This document shows, in pieces, positions 34,205 to 42,384 of a stretch of 64,000 bases of DNA. Every line of letters begins with the position of its first letter. Positions within the stretch are counted from its first letter, which is position 1. Location of the stretch: the NCBI RefSeq assembly GCF_016552165.1, contig NZ_JACVDA010000002.1:1-64000 (forward strand). The letters are read 5' to 3'. Both the position numbers and the translations under genes were made by a program. The notes under the pieces were generated by a model, which did not search any database, had not been told where the DNA came from, and was given only the letters and a program-made list of their open reading frames with translations. The DNA is from Parvimonas parva (GTDB lineage Bacteria; Bacillota; Clostridia; Tissierellales; Peptoniphilaceae).

Positions 34205-36591
34205 CAGAAGTTGTTGTTAAATCTTTTTTACTTTCAAGAGCTGAAAATATTTTTACTTATAGAGTTCCAAAAGAGCTTGAGGGAGAAATAAGTGCAGGAA
34301 AAAGAGTGATTGTTCCTTTTGGAAAAGGAAATAAGGGAACGGTCGGTCTTGTCTTGAATATTTTAGAAAAAAAAGATTTTCAAACCGATATAAAAATAAA
34401 AGAAATTTACAGAGTTTTAGACGAAAAAGAGATTGTGAGTAAAACTCAGATTGAACTTGCAAAATTTATGAGCGAAAAATACATTACAAATCTTTCTTAT
34501 TGTCTAAATTGTGTTTTACCTCCGGGAGATTGGAGTAAAATCGAGGAATTTTTTATTTTAAATAAAGAGAAAAATTTTGAACTTTCAAAAGATGAAATGG
34601 AATTTTTTTCTAAGAAAAGAAATATTTTAGAAATTCGTGAGTTTTACAATGATGAAAAGATAAATTCTTTAATCAAAAATGAAATTTTAGTAAAAAAGTA
34701 CAAATATAACAACTCAGAAAATAAATTTTTAGAAAAATTTGTTAAACTAAATGAAGAATTTGATTTTTCAAAAATTCGTAAAAATGCAGTAAAACAATTA
34801 GAACTTATAAATTTTTTAAAAGGAAAAGATTTTGTAAGTGTTAAAAATTTAAGAGAAAATAATTTTTCAAAACAAGTTATAGACTCAATGCTTTTGATGA
34901 ATGCTCTTATTTTAACTGAAAATAAAGTTTATAAAAATTCTGTTGAAAAAACAAGTAGCTATAAAAAATTAAAGTTAAATAAGGCACAACAAGAAGTTTT
35001 AGATAGTATTTTAAGTTCTAAAAATGATAAATTTTTAATACACGGAATAACAGGAAGTGGAAAGACTGAAATATATTTACAACTTGTTGAAAAAATGTTA
35101 GAGCAAGGAAAGAGTAGTATAATTTTAGTTCCTGAAATAAGTCTTACTCCACAAACTATTGAAAGATTTTCCGGACGTTTTGGAAATGATATTGCAATTA
35201 TTCACTCAAGACTTACAATGGTTGAAAAACTTAATCAATGGAAACAAATTCAAGATAAGGATATAAAAATTGTTGTTGGGGCAAGGTCTGCGATTTTTTC
35301 TCCTATAAAAAACTTAGGGCTTGTGATAATTGATGAGGAACATGAGTCAAGTTATATAAGCGATCAAAATCCAAAATATTATACTCACGAAGTGGCAGAA
35401 TATTTAGTCGGATTATCCGGAGCAAAACTTGTTTTAGGTTCTGCAACACCGTCCGTTAATATTTATGAACTTGCGAAAAAAGGGGAATTTAAACTTTTAG
35501 AGCTAAAAAATAGAGCAACAAGAAATTCACTACCTAAAGTTGAAATTGTAGATATGCGTGAAGAACTTTTACTTGGAAATAAAAGTATTTTGAGTAACAG
35601 CCTTTACGAAGAAATACAAAAAACTTTGGATAGGAAAGAGCAGGTAATTTTGTTTTTAAATAAACGTGGCAGAAGTTCTTTTGTGTTTTGTAGAAGTTGT
35701 GGCTATGTTTTGAAATGTGATTATTGTGATATTTCAATGACTTACCACAAAGACAATCGAAAAGATATTTGCATTTGCCATATGTGTGGAAGAACGAAAC
35801 AAAAGCCTAAGATTTGTCCAAGCTGTTTTAAACAATCCATAAAAGAATTTGGTTTTGGAACGGAGGCTTTGGAAGAATATATTAAAAATACCTTTAAAGA
35901 TGCAAAAGTTCATAGGATAGATTCGGACACTTCAAAGGAAAAAGGTGCTTATGAAGAAGTTTACCAAAAAATGAAAAACAAAGAAATTGATATTTTGATT
36001 GGTACACAGATGATTTCAAAAGGGCTGGACTTTCCGAATGTAACTTTGGTTGGAGTTGTTCTTGCAGATATTAGTTTGAATATTCCATCTTTCAGGTCAG
36101 CAGAAAAAACTTTCCAACTTTTAACTCAGGTTGCAGGACGTTCAGGTCGTGGAGAAAGACAAGGAAAAGTTGTAATTCAAACCTACAAGCCAAGTCATTA
36201 CTCGGTGGTTAATTCTTCAGAGCATAATTATGAAGAATTTTTCAAAGAAGAAATAAATTTTAGAAGAAGTTTTCTCTATCCACCAAAGGCTAATATAATA
36301 AATTTTCAATTTAGAAGCAAAAGTGTCGAAAATTGTATGGAAGAATTAAAAAAAATTAGAGATTTGATTTTTGAAAGATTTAAAGAAGAAATAAATTTAA
36401 AAAATATAATTATTCTAGGGCCTAATCCAGATGCGATAAAATGGGTAAATATGGTATATAGATATAATTTGACAATAAAAGTTCTAAAAGACGAAGATGT
36501 ATTTAGACAATTTTTAATGGAATTAATTTTTAATAAAAAGTATTCATTTAATACTGAAAAAAATGGAAAATTAATTTTGACAATAGATTAA
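34198..36591 (+). CDS. priA: Primosomal protein N' (PriA helicase)
   Basis: 797 residues. Restarts stalled replication forks by loading the primosome. N-terminal DNA-binding domain, then the helicase core with Walker A GITGSGKTEIYL (near 283), DEEH box VIIDEEHESS, and a zinc-binding region with paired cysteines (CRSCGYVLKCDYC, CHMCGRTKQKPKICPSC). Motif VI region QVAGRSGRGERQG is intact. Overlaps coaBC; def follows after 9 bases. Confidence 0.96.
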   Translation: MLAEVVVKSFLLSRAENIFTYRVPKELEGEISAGKRVIVPFGKGNKGTVGLVLNILEKKDFQTDIKIKEIYRVLDEKEIVSKTQIELAKFMSEKYITNLSYCLNCVLPPGDWSKIEEFFILNKEKNFELSKDEMEFFSKKRNILEIREFYNDEKINSLIKNEILVKKYKYNNSENKFLEKFVKLNEEFDFSKIRKNAVKQLELINFLKGKDFVSVKNLRENNFSKQVIDSMLLMNALILTENKVYKNSVEKTSSYKKLKLNKAQQEVLDSILSSKNDKFLIHGITGSGKTEIYLQLVEKMLEQGKSSIILVPEISLTPQTIERFSGRFGNDIAIIHSRLTMVEKLNQWKQIQDKDIKIVVGARSAIFSPIKNLGLVIIDEEHESSYISDQNPKYYTHEVAEYLVGLSGAKLVLGSATPSVNIYELAKKGEFKLLELKNRATRNSLPKVEIVDMREELLLGNKSILSNSLYEEIQKTLDRKEQVILFLNKRGRSSFVFCRSCGYVLKCDYCDISMTYHKDNRKDICICHMCGRTKQKPKICPSCFKQSIKEFGFGTEALEEYIKNTFKDAKVHRIDSDTSKEKGAYEEVYQKMKNKEIDILIGTQMISKGLDFPNVTLVGVVLADISLNIPSFRSAEKTFQLLTQVAGRSGRGERQGKVVIQTYKPSHYSVVNSSEHNYEEFFKEEINFRRSFLYPPKANIINFQFRSKSVENCMEELKKIRDLIFERFKEEINLKNIIILGPNPDAIKWVNMVYRYNLTIKVLKDEDVFRQFLMELIFNKKYSFNTEKNGKLILTID

Positions 36592-36600
36592 GGAGGAAAA

Positions 36601-37095
36601 ATGGCATTAAGAAATGTTAGAATTGATGGCGATCCTGTTCTTAGAAAAAAGGCAAGGAAAGTCGAAGTTATAGATGATAAAATAAAAAATCTACTAGAAG
36701 ATATGGTAGAAACTATGTATGTTTCAGATGGAGTTGGACTTGCATGTCCTCAAATTGGAATTTTAAAAAGACTTGTAACAATTGATGTTGGAGATGAACA
36801 TGGACTTTTAAAAATGATAAATCCTGAAATTTTAGAAGTTTCCGGAGAACAAGTTGGACCTGAAGGTTGTCTTTCAATTCCCGATGTGAGAGGTTTTGTA
36901 AAAAGACCTGAAAAAGTAAAATTCAAATATACAGATATTGATGGAAACGAACAAATTATAGATGCAACAGGTCTTTTAGCCGTTTGTGTGTGTCATGAGA
37001 TTGACCATTTGAATGGAGTTCTATTTACAGACTTGAGCTTAGAGGGCGAAGAGGCTGAAATGTACGAAAAACTATATTACGGTGAGGAAGAATAA
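36601..37095 (+). CDS. def: Peptide deformylase
   Basis: 164 residues. Removes the formyl group from nascent N-terminal methionine. The three motifs are present: GVGLACPQIG, EGCLSIP (Cys metal ligand) and HEIDHLNG (two His ligands and catalytic Glu). AGGAGG before the ATG. Its stop overlaps the start of fmt by one base, the classical partner. Confidence 0.96.
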   Translation: MALRNVRIDGDPVLRKKARKVEVIDDKIKNLLEDMVETMYVSDGVGLACPQIGILKRLVTIDVGDEHGLLKMINPEILEVSGEQVGPEGCLSIPDVRGFVKRPEKVKFKYTDIDGNEQIIDATGLLAVCVCHEIDHLNGVLFTDLSLEGEEAEMYEKLYYGEEE

Positions 37096-38018
37096 TGAAA
37101 AAAATAATTTTTATGGGAACTCCTGATTTTGCAGTTCCACCTTTGGAAGTTTTGAATGAAAATTTTGAAATTTCTTTAGTTGTTTCTCAAAAAGATAAAC
37201 TTAGAAACAGAAAAAAATTATTACCGACACCAGTAAAGCAAAAGGCATTAGAGCTGGGTCTTGAAGTTATAACACCGGATAGTGTAAAAAGTGATGAATT
37301 TTTTGAAATTGTAAAAAAAATAAATCCGGATTTCATTGTTGTAGTTGCTTTCGGACAAATAATTGACAAGCGATTAATTGACTTTATGCAAGGAAAAATT
37401 TTAAATATTCACGCCTCAATTTTGCCTGAGCTTAGAGGCTCTGCACCGATAAACTGGGCTATTGTGAATGGTTTAGAAAAAACCGGCGTTAGCATTATGT
37501 CAATTGACGTTGGACTTGATACAGGAGATGTTTTAGATATTGAAGAAACTGAAATTTCTGATTTAGATAATCTTGAAACACTTTATGAAAGACTTTCAAA
37601 AATGGGTTCCACTTTGATTGTTGAAACTATGAATGACTTTGAAAATAAATATAAAAATAGAATTAAGCAGGGAGATAATTTTTCCTATGCTCCGATGATT
37701 AAAAAGGAAATGGGAAAATTAAACTTTAATGATACTTCAAGAAATATTTTTAACAAAATAAGAGGTTTTTATAATTGGCCAAGTACATTTTGTAAATATA
37801 TGGGAGAGAATATAAAAGTTCATAGAGCTGAAATTGGAACAGAAAGTCCTGATATAGAGGTTGGAACAATTTTTAAAACTTCAAAAGATGCAATTTTTGT
37901 TAAAACAGTTGACGGTAGCATAAAACTTTTGGAAATTCAATTTGCTGGAAAGAAAAGAGTTTTAGTTAAAGACTATCTTCGTGGAAATTCTATAAAAGTT
38001 GGAGAAATTTTAAGCTAA
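37095..38018 (+). CDS. fmt: Methionyl-tRNA formyltransferase
   Basis: 307 residues. Formylates initiator Met-tRNA. N-terminal MGTPDFAVPPLEVL, the catalytic block NIHASILPELRGSAPINWAI and the DTGDVL segment are as in the family. Starts in the def stop and ends in the rsmB start. Confidence 0.96.
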   Translation: MKKIIFMGTPDFAVPPLEVLNENFEISLVVSQKDKLRNRKKLLPTPVKQKALELGLEVITPDSVKSDEFFEIVKKINPDFIVVVAFGQIIDKRLIDFMQGKILNIHASILPELRGSAPINWAIVNGLEKTGVSIMSIDVGLDTGDVLDIEETEISDLDNLETLYERLSKMGSTLIVETMNDFENKYKNRIKQGDNFSYAPMIKKEMGKLNFNDTSRNIFNKIRGFYNWPSTFCKYMGENIKVHRAEIGTESPDIEVGTIFKTSKDAIFVKTVDGSIKLLEIQFAGKKRVLVKDYLRGNSIKVGEILS

Positions 38019-39322
38019 TGAGAAAAATTGCAGTTGAAATTCTTTGTGAAATCAAAGATGAAAATTCAAACTCTACAAATTTATTGAATAAAAATGCAAA
38101 AAATATTTCTGAATTGGATAGTAAATTTTTAAGAGAAATAGTTTATGGAACATTGGAAAATCGGATTTATTTAGACTATATAATCAAAAAACTTTGCAAA
38201 CTTAGAATAAAAAAATTCAATCCATATATTTTAAATATTTTACGAATTTCAATCTATCAAATTTTATTTATGGATAAAATTCCGGAATTTGCAATAATAA
38301 ATGAGGCAGTTAATCTAACAAAAACTTTTAAATTAAAGAAGTTTTCGTCCTTTGTAAACGGCTCACTTAGAAACTTTTTAAGAAATAAAGAAGATTTTAC
38401 AAAAATAGAAACAGAAAATTTAGAAGAAAAATTTGCTATAAAATATTCTACGAACATTGATGTTGTAAAAATTTTACTTGAAGATTATGGAAAAGATGAA
38501 ACTTTGAAAATTCTTGAAAGCTCTATGGATAGACCACATTTTGCGATAAGAATATCATCTTTTGAAAAAAGTGAAGAGGAAGTTATTTCAGATTTAAAAA
38601 ATTTTGGATATAAACTAAAAAAATCGGATATTTCAAAATTAACATACTTTGTAGAAAATCCAACCAATATATTGGAAACAGAAAGTTTTAGAAATGGAGA
38701 TTTTACAGTTCAAGACGTTGGAAGTATTTTGACAGGAGAAGTTTTAGCTCCAAAAGAGAATTCAAAAGTTTTGGATATTTGTTCGGCTCCCGGTGGAAAA
38801 ACTTGTCATCTCGCTTTTCAAATGAAAAATACCGGAGAAATTTTTGCCAACGATATTGTAAAAAGCAAATTAATAAAGATAGAAGAGAATTGTAAAAGAC
38901 TTAATATAAAAAATGTAAAATTATTAAATTTTGACGCATCAGTTTATAAAGAAGAACTTAAAGAACAATTTGACTATATACTATGTGATGTAATCTGCTC
39001 CGGAGTTGGCGTTATGGACAGAAAGCCTGAAATAAAATTATTTAGAAGTAGAGAAACAATCGAAGAAATAATTTCTTTACAAAGAAAAATTTTTGACAAT
39101 GTAGTCGAATATCTAAAAGTCGGTGGAGAAATAGTTTATAGCACTTGTTCAGTTTTAAAATGTGAAAATGAAGAAAATGTAAAATATTTCTTAGACAAAC
39201 ATAAAAATTTGAAGATAAAAGAAGTAAAATTTTTAGAAAAAGAAGAAAAATTTATAAAATTATTACCTGAAAAACAAAAACATAACGGATTTTTTATAGT
39301 TAAGTTTTATAAAGAAGGATAA
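38018..39322 (+). CDS. rsmB: 16S rRNA m5C967 methyltransferase RsmB
   Basis: 434 residues. N-terminal NusB-like domain (about 1-140) and C-terminal Rossmann methyltransferase with SAM-binding DICSAPGGKTCHLA, the CDVICSGVGVMDRKPE segment (Pro-Cys of the family appears as Ile-Cys here) and the catalytic STCSVLK. Last gene of the operon, overlapping fmt by one base. Confidence 0.93.
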   Translation: MRKIAVEILCEIKDENSNSTNLLNKNAKNISELDSKFLREIVYGTLENRIYLDYIIKKLCKLRIKKFNPYILNILRISIYQILFMDKIPEFAIINEAVNLTKTFKLKKFSSFVNGSLRNFLRNKEDFTKIETENLEEKFAIKYSTNIDVVKILLEDYGKDETLKILESSMDRPHFAIRISSFEKSEEEVISDLKNFGYKLKKSDISKLTYFVENPTNILETESFRNGDFTVQDVGSILTGEVLAPKENSKVLDICSAPGGKTCHLAFQMKNTGEIFANDIVKSKLIKIEENCKRLNIKNVKLLNFDASVYKEELKEQFDYILCDVICSGVGVMDRKPEIKLFRSRETIEEIISLQRKIFDNVVEYLKVGGEIVYSTCSVLKCENEENVKYFLDKHKNLKIKEVKFLEKEEKFIKLLPEKQKHNGFFIVKFYKEG

Positions 39323-39354
39323 AAGATTGAGGTTAAAACTTCAGTCTTTTTTTA
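39321..39354 (+). terminator. Terminator of the yicC-rsmB operon
   Basis: AAAAGATTGAGGT pairs with ACTTCAGTCTTTT (two non-Watson-Crick positions) across TAAA, then TTTTA. Confidence 0.75.
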
Positions 39355-39476
39355 TTGAAATAAGATTTTATATGATGTATAATAAATTTAATTGATTTTG
39401 TAAATTGTATAAAGGAGAGATAAAATGTAGAGATTATTAAATTTTGGGTTTAAAATTTAATATATGTGAGGTAGAG
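39355..39476 (+). promoter_or_regulatory. Promoter and start-stop leader of the MFS exporter
   Basis: TTGAAA (39355-39360), 17 bases, TATAAT (39378-39383). The roughly 85-base leader has a strong ribosome site AAGGAGAG (39412-39419) seven bases before an ATG (39425) followed at once by TAG. A 9-bp hairpin TTAAATTTT/AAAATTTAA (39437-39460) then precedes the real ribosome site GAGGTAG. This looks like a translation-sensing leader. Confidence 0.55.
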
Positions 39477-40613
39477 ATGAAAAATTTTAAAGATAAGCTG
39501 TTTTGTTTGAAAGGTTATTACTTTTTTTCAAGCTTAGTTTTTTATGCTCCTGTGGCGCTTTTGATTAGAACTTCCAGAGGTGTAAGCATTTCAGAATTTT
39601 TTATTTTGCAGGCGATTTTGTCTTTTGGTATTTTTATCTTTGAAATTCCTTTTGGAATAATTACAGATAAAATCGGCTATAAAAATTCTATAATTATTTC
39701 ACATTTCTCTATGTTATTAGCTAGGATAATACTTTTGTTTTCTTTTAGCTTTGAGTTTTTTGTGCTTGAAGCTATACTTGAGGCAGTTGGCTTTGCTTTT
39801 GCTTCGGGAACTATAATTGGTTATGAATATGAAATTATAGGTGAGGAAAATTTTGCAGTGAAATCTTCTGTTCTTGGTAATTACTCAACTGTTGGCTTTA
39901 TAGCTTCAACGATAAGTTTTTACTTTATGAATAAATATTTCGGACAAAATTTTCTAATAATTTTTACAATTATTTCAACTTTTATTTCTTTTTTATTCAC
40001 ATTGTTTTTAGAAAAAGAAAAAAGTTTTGAAAAAGATGATACCAAATTGAATTTCAAAAGTATTTTAAATAAATATTTAATCATTTTTATGTTGTTTAAC
40101 GGAATGATTAGCATAACATTTATTTTGATAAATTTCTTTTATGTAGTCATTTTACAAAATATAAATTTAAGTGAAAACTATATGACTTTCGTTATTTTGT
40201 TATATTCTGTAATCGGACTTTTGAGTCCCAAAATTATAAAAATTTTTGGAGAAGTCAAACTAAAAAGAAATTTGTTTATATTTTTGACTATGAGTTCTGT
40301 TTTACTCATATCGTTAATTTTAATAAAAAATATTTTTGTTATATTGCCAATGACTTTTTTACCAATGTTAATTGGAATTGTTGAAACATATTTTTCAAAG
40401 GTTGAAAATCGATATGTAGATAGTTTGAATGACAAAAACAGAGCAACGATTTTATCTACTTTCAGTATGGGAGCGAATGTTGTTGACTTCGGATTTTTAT
40501 TTGTTTCAGCAAAACTAGCTGAGAATAGTTTAAATTATAGTTTTATTTTTGTTAGTATATTACTTTTGATATTTGGATTATTTTTTGCTGTAACAAAATT
40601 CATAGAAGAATAG
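39477..40613 (+). CDS. Major facilitator superfamily transporter
   Basis: 378 residues, about 12 membrane helices. The loop after helix 2 carries GIITDKIGYKN, the MFS motif-A region. Similar proteins are drug or metabolite exporters. The start at ATG 39477 is set by GAGGTAG just upstream and a basic N terminus (MKNFKDKLFCLKGYY). The unusual leader before it suggests regulated translation. The substrate is unknown. Its terminator is one copy of the repeat that also ends the restriction-modification cassette. Confidence 0.85.
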   Translation: MKNFKDKLFCLKGYYFFSSLVFYAPVALLIRTSRGVSISEFFILQAILSFGIFIFEIPFGIITDKIGYKNSIIISHFSMLLARIILLFSFSFEFFVLEAILEAVGFAFASGTIIGYEYEIIGEENFAVKSSVLGNYSTVGFIASTISFYFMNKYFGQNFLIIFTIISTFISFLFTLFLEKEKSFEKDDTKLNFKSILNKYLIIFMLFNGMISITFILINFFYVVILQNINLSENYMTFVILLYSVIGLLSPKIIKIFGEVKLKRNLFIFLTMSSVLLISLILIKNIFVILPMTFLPMLIGIVETYFSKVENRYVDSLNDKNRATILSTFSMGANVVDFGFLFVSAKLAENSLNYSFIFVSILLLIFGLFFAVTKFIEE

Positions 40614-40648
40614 AGAAATGTTAAAGGAGCTTTTTATAAAGCTCCTTT
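40609..40648. repeat. Direct repeat flanking the restriction-modification cassette, left copy
   Basis: 40 bases: 25 identical to 42340-42364, a differing 4-base loop (TTAT versus GAAA), then AAAGCTCCTTT in both. It contains the MFS stop codon and its terminator hairpin AAAGGAGCTTT/AAAGCTCCTTT. Confidence 0.9.
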
Positions 40649-40652
40649 ATTG
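40624..40652. terminator. Bidirectional terminator between MFS and restriction gene
   Basis: AAAGGAGCTTT with AAAGCTCCTTT over a 4-base loop, T-rich downstream on plus (TTTATTG) and serving the convergent restriction gene on minus. Confidence 0.75.
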
Positions 40653-40676
40653 TTCCCATATGTTTATTATTTTTAT

Positions 40677-41183
40677 TTAGTAAAAACTATAATTTCCGGA
40701 TATCATATCAACAACAGCATAAGGATTTAAATTATATTTTTCAATATAATTACTTATTATAGAAAATCGAGGTCTTCTTCCTTCTAATTGTTGTTGTTTA
40801 AAAGTTTGTTTTTTATTTACGTGTACATCATAAAGTTCGTCAATTGGAATTCTATACAAATACAATTTATCTTCATCTTGATCTAACCTTGCAAATTCTA
40901 AAATATCAAATTCACTTGTTGGACCAAAACTTGTTAAATCACTATTAAAATTTGAACTTCCTTTTATTTGAACTTTTAAATCCATATTTTCAGTGAAAGC
41001 ATCTTCTGACCCTGCTCCCAAACTATGATAATAATTATTAACATAGCAAACTATAAATTCTGAAAATACTTCATGAAAGTTTACACCTCTAGAATATAAA
41101 CTTTTTATATTATTATTTAAATTTTTCCATAAAGGATATTGAGATATAATTTTTTTATACTCTGTTTCTGTTATTTTTTTCAT
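40677..41183 (-). CDS. Type II restriction endonuclease, Bsp6I-like
   Basis: 168 residues, close to the 174 of Bsp6I. It shows the family-like blocks SSNFNSDLTSFGPTSEFDIL (with VQIKGSSN, a likely PD-(D/E)xK core using D68-x(n)-QIK) and KQTFKQQQLEGRRPRFSII. Bsp6I cuts GC^NGC, and the divergent neighbour is a C5 methyltransferase, as in that system. I recognised the family from memory, so the GCNGC specificity is inferred. Ribosome site AAAGGAG precedes the ATG. Confidence 0.8.
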   Translation of the reverse strand: MKKITETEYKKIISQYPLWKNLNNNIKSLYSRGVNFHEVFSEFIVCYVNNYYHSLGAGSEDAFTENMDLKVQIKGSSNFNSDLTSFGPTSEFDILEFARLDQDEDKLYLYRIPIDELYDVHVNKKQTFKQQQLEGRRPRFSIISNYIEKYNLNPYAVVDMISGNYSFY

Positions 41184-41211
41184 AATACTCCTTTTGTATG
41201 GGAACGATATA

Positions 41212-41282
41212 ATATTATCAGAAAAATAATATATTTACAAAGCGGCACGCCGCTTTATTTTTTTTTTATTTTTTGATATAAT
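41212..41282. promoter_or_regulatory. Divergent promoters of the restriction-modification pair around a GCNGC hairpin
   Basis: Restriction promoter (minus): TTGTAA (41235-41240), 17 bases, TAATAT (41212-41217). Methyltransferase promoter (plus): extended -10 TGATATAAT (41274-41282) with a weak -35. Between the two -35 regions lies AAAGCGGC-AC-GCCGCTTT (41239-41256), which contains GCGGC and GCCGC, both GCNGC sites, and is followed by a T run on plus. Confidence 0.65.
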
Positions 41283-41314
41283 ATATAATAATTAATAGTA
41301 GAGGGTGTGATATT

Positions 41315-42355
41315 ATGTATAGAGTGGCTAGTTTATTTGCTGGTGTTGGAGGAATAGATTTAGGATTTGAAATGACTAAACAATTTAAAACTGTTTGGGC
41401 AAATGAATATGATAAAAATGCGATATTAACATATTTAGAAAATTTTTCTACAATTTTATGTGAAAAAGATATTAGAGAAGTTGATATAGATGAAATACCT
41501 GATATAGATATATTATTATCAGGATTTCCTTGTACTGCATTTAGTGTCGCTGGATATAGAAAAGGATTTGAAGATGAAAATACAGGGGACTTGTTTTTTG
41601 AAACTCTTAGAATTATTAAAGCAAAAAAACCAAAAGTGATTTTTCTTGAAAATGTTAAGAATTTAGTTAGTCATGATAACGGAAAAACTTTTATAATTAT
41701 CAAAGATGCATTAGAAAAGAATGGGTATAACATTAAATATCAAGTATTAAATGCTAAAGACTATGGTGATATACCACAAAATAGAGAAAGGATATATATC
41801 GTAGGATTTAGAGATGAAATAGCTTTTCAGAATTTTGAGTTTCCTTTTCCGATAAAATTAAAAAAGAGTATTAGTGATATGCTAGAACCCGATATTAAAG
41901 ATTCCATTTTTTATTATTCAAGAGATAAAAATAAATTCTATGATATTCTAGAAAGAGACATGGTAAAAAATAATACTATATATCAGTGGAGAAGGCGTTA
42001 TGTAAGAGAAAATAAAAGTAATGTTTGTCCTACATTAACTGCTAATATGGGAACAGGAGGACATAATGTTCCGTTAATAAGGACAGATAGAGGAATTAGA
42101 AAATTAACTCCTAGAGAATGTTTTAATTTTCAAGGGTATCCAATTGAATATAAATTGCCTAAAATTGCAAATTCTCATCTGTATAAACAAGCAGGTAATT
42201 CGGTAGTAGTTCCGGTGATTAATAGAATAGCTATAAATATACTTAATGCATTAGAAAATAGTAATAGTTTATTTGAAAATAAAGTAATGAGTTATCTAAA
42301 GAGTAAAGGTATTGTATCATATGATGATTTTATTAATTTAATAGAGAAATGTTAA
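41315..42355 (+). CDS. DNA (cytosine-5) methyltransferase
   Basis: 346 residues. C5-MTase motifs in order: I FAGVGGIDLGFE, IV GFPCTAFSVAG (catalytic Cys about 73), VI ENVKN, VIII QNRERIYIVGF, and X YKQAGNSVVVP. Partner of the divergent Bsp6I-like nuclease, so it probably protects GCNGC. The last four codons and stop (IEKC-stop) lie inside a direct repeat shared with the end of the MFS gene, suggesting the 3' end was formed on insertion. GAGGG precedes the ATG. Confidence 0.95.
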   Translation: MYRVASLFAGVGGIDLGFEMTKQFKTVWANEYDKNAILTYLENFSTILCEKDIREVDIDEIPDIDILLSGFPCTAFSVAGYRKGFEDENTGDLFFETLRIIKAKKPKVIFLENVKNLVSHDNGKTFIIIKDALEKNGYNIKYQVLNAKDYGDIPQNRERIYIVGFRDEIAFQNFEFPFPIKLKKSISDMLEPDIKDSIFYYSRDKNKFYDILERDMVKNNTIYQWRRRYVRENKSNVCPTLTANMGTGGHNVPLIRTDRGIRKLTPRECFNFQGYPIEYKLPKIANSHLYKQAGNSVVVPVINRIAINILNALENSNSLFENKVMSYLKSKGIVSYDDFINLIEKC

Positions 42356-42379
42356 AGGAGCTTTGAAAAAAGCTCCTTT
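42340..42379. repeat. Direct repeat flanking the restriction-modification cassette, right copy
   Basis: Second copy of the 40-base unit at 40609-40648. It supplies the final codons and TAA of the methyltransferase gene and a terminator hairpin shared with the convergent rhodanese gene. Confidence 0.9.
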
Positions 42380-42384
42380 TAAAA

